Positions 5,728-12,751 of a stretch of DNA of 12,751 nt are shown one piece after another. The stretch comes from Candidatus Aegiribacteria sp. (GTDB lineage: Bacteria; Fermentibacterota; Fermentibacteria; Fermentibacterales; Fermentibacteraceae), in the NCBI GenBank assembly GCA_030634715.1, contig DAOWAG010000012.1, positions 1 through 12,751 of the forward strand. Direction: 5' to 3'. The notes under the pieces were generated by a model that did not search any database, was not told the origin of the DNA, and was given only the letters and a program-made list of their open reading frames with translations. Made by a program: the position numbers and the translations under genes. Positions within the stretch are counted from its first letter, which is position 1, and each line of letters starts with the position of its first letter.

Positions 5728-7389
5728 ATGCCGGGAACCGTACACGAACTGCTTGAAAATACGGCCGCGAGATTACCCGATGTCATTGCTCTGGAAGATG
5801 ACAGCCGGAAACTGACCTATTCCGATTGGCTACGGGTATCCTCGCACATTGCCTGCCTTCTTCAGAGAGCCGGAGCAAAATCCGGATATGTAATCGGCGT
5901 TGTGTCGGATCGATCAGCTCTGCTTCCGTGCGCTTTTACTGCAGTGTCAATGATTGGAGCAAGATTTGTTTCTCTCAATCCCGCCTGGCCTGTCCAGGAG
6001 AGAGAGAGAGTATTCGGAAGATGGTCAGATCGATTAGTGCTGACCGGAATAGCGGGTGCTGCTTTTGAACATTCCGATGAAAAGAATCTCTTTGTTGGCG
6101 AAGATGTATTTGAAGGGAATGAAACACATTGTACCCTTCCGGATATTGATGAAAATGAGGAGTTTTATCTTAACGTAACTTCCGCTTCAACAGGTCAGGC
6201 GAAAATCGCGCCTATTACTCACCGTCAGCTGCTTGCAAATACAGAGGGTGCCTGCAGAACTCTGGGGCTTAATCAGGATGACGTTCATCTGTCTCTGTTC
6301 GGTGTGTTCGGTCATCCCCATGAGCTATTCATGAGAGGTATTTTTCTCGGAGGGAGAACAGTACTGACTGAACGGAGATACCCGAGGGATCTTCTTCAAG
6401 TGATATCCGGAAGTCATGTTACAGCTGTTATGGCTCTTCCAACACAACTTGGAAGCCTGTCTCGTCTCTGGAGAAGAACTGACGCGGATCTCTCCAGAAT
6501 TAGAATTGCAGAAGCCGGGGGGATGCATGTTTCTAACGAGTTCATGGGTGTTTTCACCGAGAGGACAGGTGTTAACCTGATTCCAGTCTGGGGAAGTACG
6601 GAAACAGCCGGAGTCGTGCTTACCGGTAAGTCAGATTCATCCGGATTCACTTCTGTGGTTGATGGATATACCGTTGAACTTCGCGATCTCACCGGGAAAC
6701 CTCTGGAAGGGGATGGCAAAGGTGAATTATGGATTTCAGGCTCCGGAGTAGTTACAAGGTATCTGGGGGATCGACCTCAGACCGAAGAGGCTTTCGTGGA
6801 TGGATGGTACCGAACCGGTGATATGTTCAGAGAAGAAGATGGTCGCCTGATCTTTCTCGGACGAAGAGGAGGATTGATCAAAGCCGCGGGATTGAAAGTG
6901 TACCCACTTGAGGTTGAACTGGCAATACTGAAACATCCCGGAATTGTAGACGTGTGTGTAGTAGGAAGGGATCATCCCACTCGCGGAGAAATGCCTGCTG
7001 CTTACATTGTACCTCGACCTGGCGTTGAGCTGAACGTTGCTGGTATGAGAAGTTTTCTTCGGGAATTCCTTGATGAGCACAAAATACCGAGACTTATCAA
7101 TTTCGTGCACGGACTGCCCAGGACAGTCAGCGGGAAAATTGATAGAAAAGCAGTTGAAACCAGAGAAATAGTCCCAGACTATCGTAGCGAGCTTCTTCGA
7201 TCGGATGTTGAACTTGTTCGTCTGATCAATAACAGGGCTGAATTAATGACAGAAATCGGAGGAGGTTTTGATCCAACCTGGGTGGATGATCAGGAGGACA
7301 ATGCCGTCGGGCATAATCCCGGTCCGATTGCTGACAGTTCATTGAGAGAAATCATCAGATTCATAATCAGTGAACTTGGAAAGGGGTGA
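5728..7389 (+). CDS. AMP-forming acyl/aryl-acid ligase with a C-terminal chorismate-mutase-like (AroQ) domain
   Basis: Residues 1-480 form an ANL-superfamily adenylating enzyme that would activate a carboxylic acid with ATP and probably transfer it to CoA. Motifs: P-loop TSASTGQAK at 151-159 (Ala where Gly is usual), WGSTE at 288-292, YRTGD at 361-365, GRRGGLIKAAGLKVYP at 378-393 (Gly where the hinge Asp/Lys is usual) and SGKIDRK at 468-474 with catalytic K470. Substrate cannot be read from sequence. Residues 484-553 are extra and resemble AroQ chorismate mutase: YRSELLRSDVELVRLINNR aligns without gaps to helix 1 of the E. coli enzyme, with R486, D493 and R503 at the R11, D18 and R28 positions, and NPGPIADSSLREIIRFIISE (530-549) matches the last helix. 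The H1-H2 loop is short and K39, R51 and E52 equivalents appear as F514, W518 and V519, so mutase activity is doubtful. The start follows the SPFH stop directly, and the end overlaps the DAHP synthase gene, whose family often carries this very domain. Confidence 0.85.
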   Translation: MPGTVHELLENTAARLPDVIALEDDSRKLTYSDWLRVSSHIACLLQRAGAKSGYVIGVVSDRSALLPCAFTAVSMIGARFVSLNPAWPVQERERVFGRWSDRLVLTGIAGAAFEHSDEKNLFVGEDVFEGNETHCTLPDIDENEEFYLNVTSASTGQAKIAPITHRQLLANTEGACRTLGLNQDDVHLSLFGVFGHPHELFMRGIFLGGRTVLTERRYPRDLLQVISGSHVTAVMALPTQLGSLSRLWRRTDADLSRIRIAEAGGMHVSNEFMGVFTERTGVNLIPVWGSTETAGVVLTGKSDSSGFTSVVDGYTVELRDLTGKPLEGDGKGELWISGSGVVTRYLGDRPQTEEAFVDGWYRTGDMFREEDGRLIFLGRRGGLIKAAGLKVYPLEVELAILKHPGIVDVCVVGRDHPTRGEMPAAYIVPRPGVELNVAGMRSFLREFLDEHKIPRLINFVHGLPRTVSGKIDRKAVETREIVPDYRSELLRSDVELVRLINNRAELMTEIGGGFDPTWVDDQEDNAVGHNPGPIADSSLREIIRFIISELGKG

Positions 7390-8153
7390 ATTTGGACATC
7401 AGATCTGTGACCGTTGGAGATGTCCATATAGGTACAGGAGCGCCCATCCTGATTGCCGGACCGTGTTCCGTCGAGAATGCAGAGATGCTCAGAGAGATTG
7501 CCAGCGCTGTAGTTGATGCCGGTGTATCGATTCTCAGAGGTGGTTCTTTCAAGCCAAGAACTTCTCCCTATTCCTTTCAGGGACTTGGTCTGGAAGGTCT
7601 TAAGCTTCTCCATTCAGTCAGAAAAGAATTCAATATACCTGTCGTCACCGAAGTAATGGCAATTGATCAGATTGAACTCGCTATGGAACATGCCGATATG
7701 CTTCAGGTTGGTTCCAGGAATATGCATAATTTTTCTTTGCTGTCAGCACTGGGTAAAATTGATATGCCTATACTCCTAAAACGTGGATTCATGGCCACGA
7801 TCGAGGAATGGCTTATGGCCGCTGAGTACCTGGTTAAAGAAGGAAATGACAGAATTGTGCTCTGCGAGCGTGGAATTCGCACCTTTGAAACATGGACAAG
7901 AAACACTCTGGACATTTCTGCTGTCCCTCTTGCCCGGATGCTGGGTGGATATCCTGTCATCGTTGATCCCCGTCACGCATCCGGAAGGAGAGATCTGCTT
8001 GAACCGCTATCTCTTGCGGCTCTCGCTGCGGGGGCAGACGGTATCATGCTTGAAGTGCATCCGGATCCTGATAAGGCTTTGTCCGATGGAGGACAATCAC
8101 TCTCGATACCTGAATTGAGAAAACTGGCCCTGAAACTGTTACATACAAAGTGA
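7386..8153 (+). CDS. aroF: 3-deoxy-7-phosphoheptulonate (DAHP) synthase, type I-beta, without a fused regulatory domain
   Basis: This 255-residue enzyme condenses phosphoenolpyruvate and erythrose-4-phosphate to DAHP, the entry step of the shikimate pathway. Motifs: IAGPCSVEN at 23-31 with metal-ligand C27, GGSFKPRTSPYSFQG, VGSRNMHNFSLL, LLKRGFMATIEEWL, CERGIRTFE, DPRHASGRR (metal-binding His), MLEVHPDP (Glu) and LSDGGQSL (Asp). The KPRTSPYSFQG form separates it from KDO-8-phosphate synthase, its closest relative. Length is that of the bare catalytic domain; the N-terminal AroQ or ferredoxin-like regulatory domain found in many I-beta enzymes is missing, and an AroQ-like domain sits on the preceding protein instead. 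GTG 7386 overlaps the ligase TGA; TTG 7392 has better spacing (5 nt) from AAGGGG at 7381-7386 and may be the true start. A 40-nt gap separates it from pfk. The symbol aroF follows common usage for this family. Confidence 0.93.
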   Translation: MNLDIRSVTVGDVHIGTGAPILIAGPCSVENAEMLREIASAVVDAGVSILRGGSFKPRTSPYSFQGLGLEGLKLLHSVRKEFNIPVVTEVMAIDQIELAMEHADMLQVGSRNMHNFSLLSALGKIDMPILLKRGFMATIEEWLMAAEYLVKEGNDRIVLCERGIRTFETWTRNTLDISAVPLARMLGGYPVIVDPRHASGRRDLLEPLSLAALAAGADGIMLEVHPDPDKALSDGGQSLSIPELRKLALKLLHTK

Positions 8154-8181
8154 GACGAAACAAGTCAGTTTATGAAAAAAT

Positions 8182-8188
8182 AGGAGGT
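8182..8188 (+). promoter_or_regulatory. Strong ribosome binding site of the phosphofructokinase gene
   Basis: AGGAGGT, a full Shine-Dalgarno match, lies five nucleotides before the ATG at 8194. It is among the best ribosome sites in the window and suggests high expression. No clear promoter is visible in the 40-nt gap holding it. Confidence 0.75.
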
Positions 8189-8193
8189 AAGTT

Positions 8194-11450
<3,257 letters not shown>

Positions 11451-11454
<4 letters not shown>

Positions 11455-12221
11455 TCCTGAGACAGATAATAGGTGGTAACTGGAAGATGAACGGTTCCCT
11501 TGAGAGCGGTGTTTCGTTCATTGAAGAAATGAAAACGCTTGGTTCGATTGCCGCTCCGGCTTCCATTGTTATTTTTCCTCCCTTCACTCTAATACCATTA
11601 CTTGCCGAATTCGCTTCGGATGCTGGAATAGAGACCGGTGGACAGGATCTGTTCTGGCTGGAAAAGGGCGCATTCACAGGTGAGATAAGTCCCGATATGC
11701 TCAAAGATGCTGGATCTACCTGGTTCATTGCAGGTCACAGCGAGCGTAGACATGTTCTTGGCGAGACAGATGAAATCGTGAGGAAAAAACTTGAAGCAGG
11801 ACTGAGAAGTGGTCTCAAGGGCATCCTCTGCGTGGGTGAGCTTTTAACTGAACGTGAAGCCGATCGAACTGAGATGGTTATCAGGAGACAGATACAATCC
11901 TCTCTTGATGGATTGGATAATGTCTCACCCGAGAACTTTGTCATTGCCTACGAACCTGTCTGGGCAATAGGTTCCGGACTCACAGCAACACCTGAAGAAG
12001 CGGAAAGAGTTCATTCTCTGATAAGGGAGTGGGTATCCGGTATCATGGGTCAGGAATTCGCGGACAACCTGCGTATCCAGTATGGCGGAAGCGTGAAGCC
12101 GTCCAACGCCGCTGCGATTCTCTCAAAACCGTCAGTCAACGGAGCTCTTGTCGGGGGTGCCAGTCTGCGTGCCGGCAGCTTCATGGATATAATAAACTCG
12201 GTACCTGAATACTCATCCTGA
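11451..12221 (+). CDS. tpiA: Triosephosphate isomerase
   Basis: This 256-residue (beta/alpha)8 enzyme interconverts dihydroxyacetone phosphate and glyceraldehyde 3-phosphate. Catalytic residues are present: K12 in GGNWKMNG (8-15), H96 in AGHSERR (94-100) and E168 in AYEPVWAIGSG (166-176). EKGAFTGEIS (71-80), the phosphate-binding IQYGGSVKP (209-217) and NGALVGGASL (230-239) also match. The TTG start at 11451 overlaps the pgk stop (TTGA) and follows a G-rich ribosome site at about 11442-11447; the nearest ATG downstream would remove the catalytic lysine, so TTG is preferred. Length matches the family. One base after its stop a membrane-protease gene begins. Confidence 0.96.
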
Positions 12222-12222
12222 A

Positions 12223-12751
12223 ATGCTTCCTGCTCAAGGGGATGATTCAGATGGAAGCACATCTCATCAGGAGAAGAAATTCATCGAAAGGAAATGTTCT
12301 GAAAAGAGCAGACCTTTCTGTCGCATTGGAATAGCATTCGCGGGATTTTTCCTGTGGATCATGGTTCAGGATTTAGTATCCAGGTCTCTAGATTTCATAG
12401 AAAACGGTATTCTGAACGCTGCCATTTCCGGCTTCTTCGCTCTTGTGATTCTGTTACCGCTGTGGAAACTTGTGCCGGGAGTGACTCGAAAACTCGGTAC
12501 TGAGAACAGTTTGATTGTCGCAGCTGTCACTGTTATTCTTTTCTGTCCATTTCTGGTTATCGTTTTCTGTACAGGCCTGGAATACATGGGGTTCACATTT
12601 CGATGGATCTTGTATTCAGCAGGTCTTCTGATGTTAGCAGCGACTGAGGAGGTTATCTGCAGGGGATTCCTTCTTGATGTACTGAGTTTCAGAGGAAAGC
12701 GGATTACAGGACTTCTGCTCTCTTCTGCCGTTTTCGCATATCTGCATATGA
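12223..12751 (+). CDS. CPBP-family intramembrane metalloprotease (3'-truncated)
   Basis: An open frame of 176 codons runs from ATG 12223, one base after the tpiA stop, to the window edge without a stop. The first 33 residues are hydrophilic and charged. Hydrophobic segments follow at about 34-50, 64-85, 97-117 and 127-141. Then comes EEVICR (142-147), the EExxxR metal/catalytic motif of the CPBP (Abi, Rce1-like) family, and FAYLH (171-175), the FxxxH second motif. The remaining two conserved motifs would lie past the edge. Family members cleave proteins or peptides within the membrane; some give bacteriocin immunity or process prenylated proteins, and the substrate here is unknown. No clear ribosome site is seen, so translation may depend on coupling to tpiA. 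Why it follows glycolytic genes is unclear; it may be only a chance neighbour in the same transcript. Confidence 0.85.
   Translation, partial: MLPAQGDDSDGSTSHQEKKFIERKCSEKSRPFCRIGIAFAGFFLWIMVQDLVSRSLDFIENGILNAAISGFFALVILLPLWKLVPGVTRKLGTENSLIVAAVTVILFCPFLVIVFCTGLEYMGFTFRWILYSAGLLMLAATEEVICRGFLLDVLSFRGKRITGLLLSSAVFAYLHM

Overview
The window reads as one stretch of a bacterial chromosome with moderate base composition, dense gene packing and mostly plus-strand genes. The contents suggest an anaerobic or fermentative bacterium: a sulfhydrogenase-type FAD/NAD electron-transfer subunit, a phosphofructokinase with pyrophosphate-type residues and a compact lower-glycolysis cluster. The mix resembles fermentative candidate phyla near the FCB group, such as Fermentibacterota. 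That placement is an inference from remembered gene families and cannot be shown from this sequence.

Layout. (a) Positions 3-389: the 3' end of a hydrogenase/sulfur-reductase gamma-like subunit. (b) 451-795, minus strand: a small zinc-ribbon protein with two membrane segments, convergent with (a) and divergent from everything downstream. (c) 911-3963: an ABC-exporter permease, the RuvX/YqgF nuclease and the MltG lytic transglycosylase, packed end to end (0 nt gap, then a 4-nt ATGA overlap). (d) 3964-4045: an 82-nt gap with a plausible promoter and a palindrome. (e) 4046-5727: a small helical protein of unknown function and a soluble SPFH-domain protein ending in three zinc ribbons. (f) 5728-8153: an acyl/aryl-CoA ligase-like adenylating enzyme, starting directly after the SPFH stop codon, with a chorismate-mutase-like C-terminal extension, followed by a stand-alone DAHP synthase. 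(g) 8194-12221: phosphofructokinase, GAPDH, phosphoglycerate kinase and triosephosphate isomerase. (h) 12223-end: the 5' part of a CPBP-family membrane protease, cut by the window edge.

How the genes fit together. The pfk-gap-pgk-tpi block covers fructose-6-phosphate phosphorylation and the triose steps through 3-phosphoglycerate; aldolase is not here. PGK and TIM start on GTG and TTG codons that overlap the preceding stop, which suggests translational coupling. DAHP synthase draws erythrose-4-phosphate and PEP into aromatic biosynthesis, so it sits naturally beside central carbon genes. The most unusual item is the preceding gene. The AroQ-like domain often fused to type I-beta DAHP synthases appears here on the C-terminus of the adenylating enzyme just upstream. 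Several residues needed for mutase catalysis look absent, so a regulatory or docking role is more likely than catalysis.

No tRNA, rRNA, CRISPR array, insertion sequence or convincing intrinsic terminator was seen. No gene-free stretch exceeds 300 bases; the longest are 390-450 (61 nt), 796-910 (115 nt) and 3964-4045 (82 nt).
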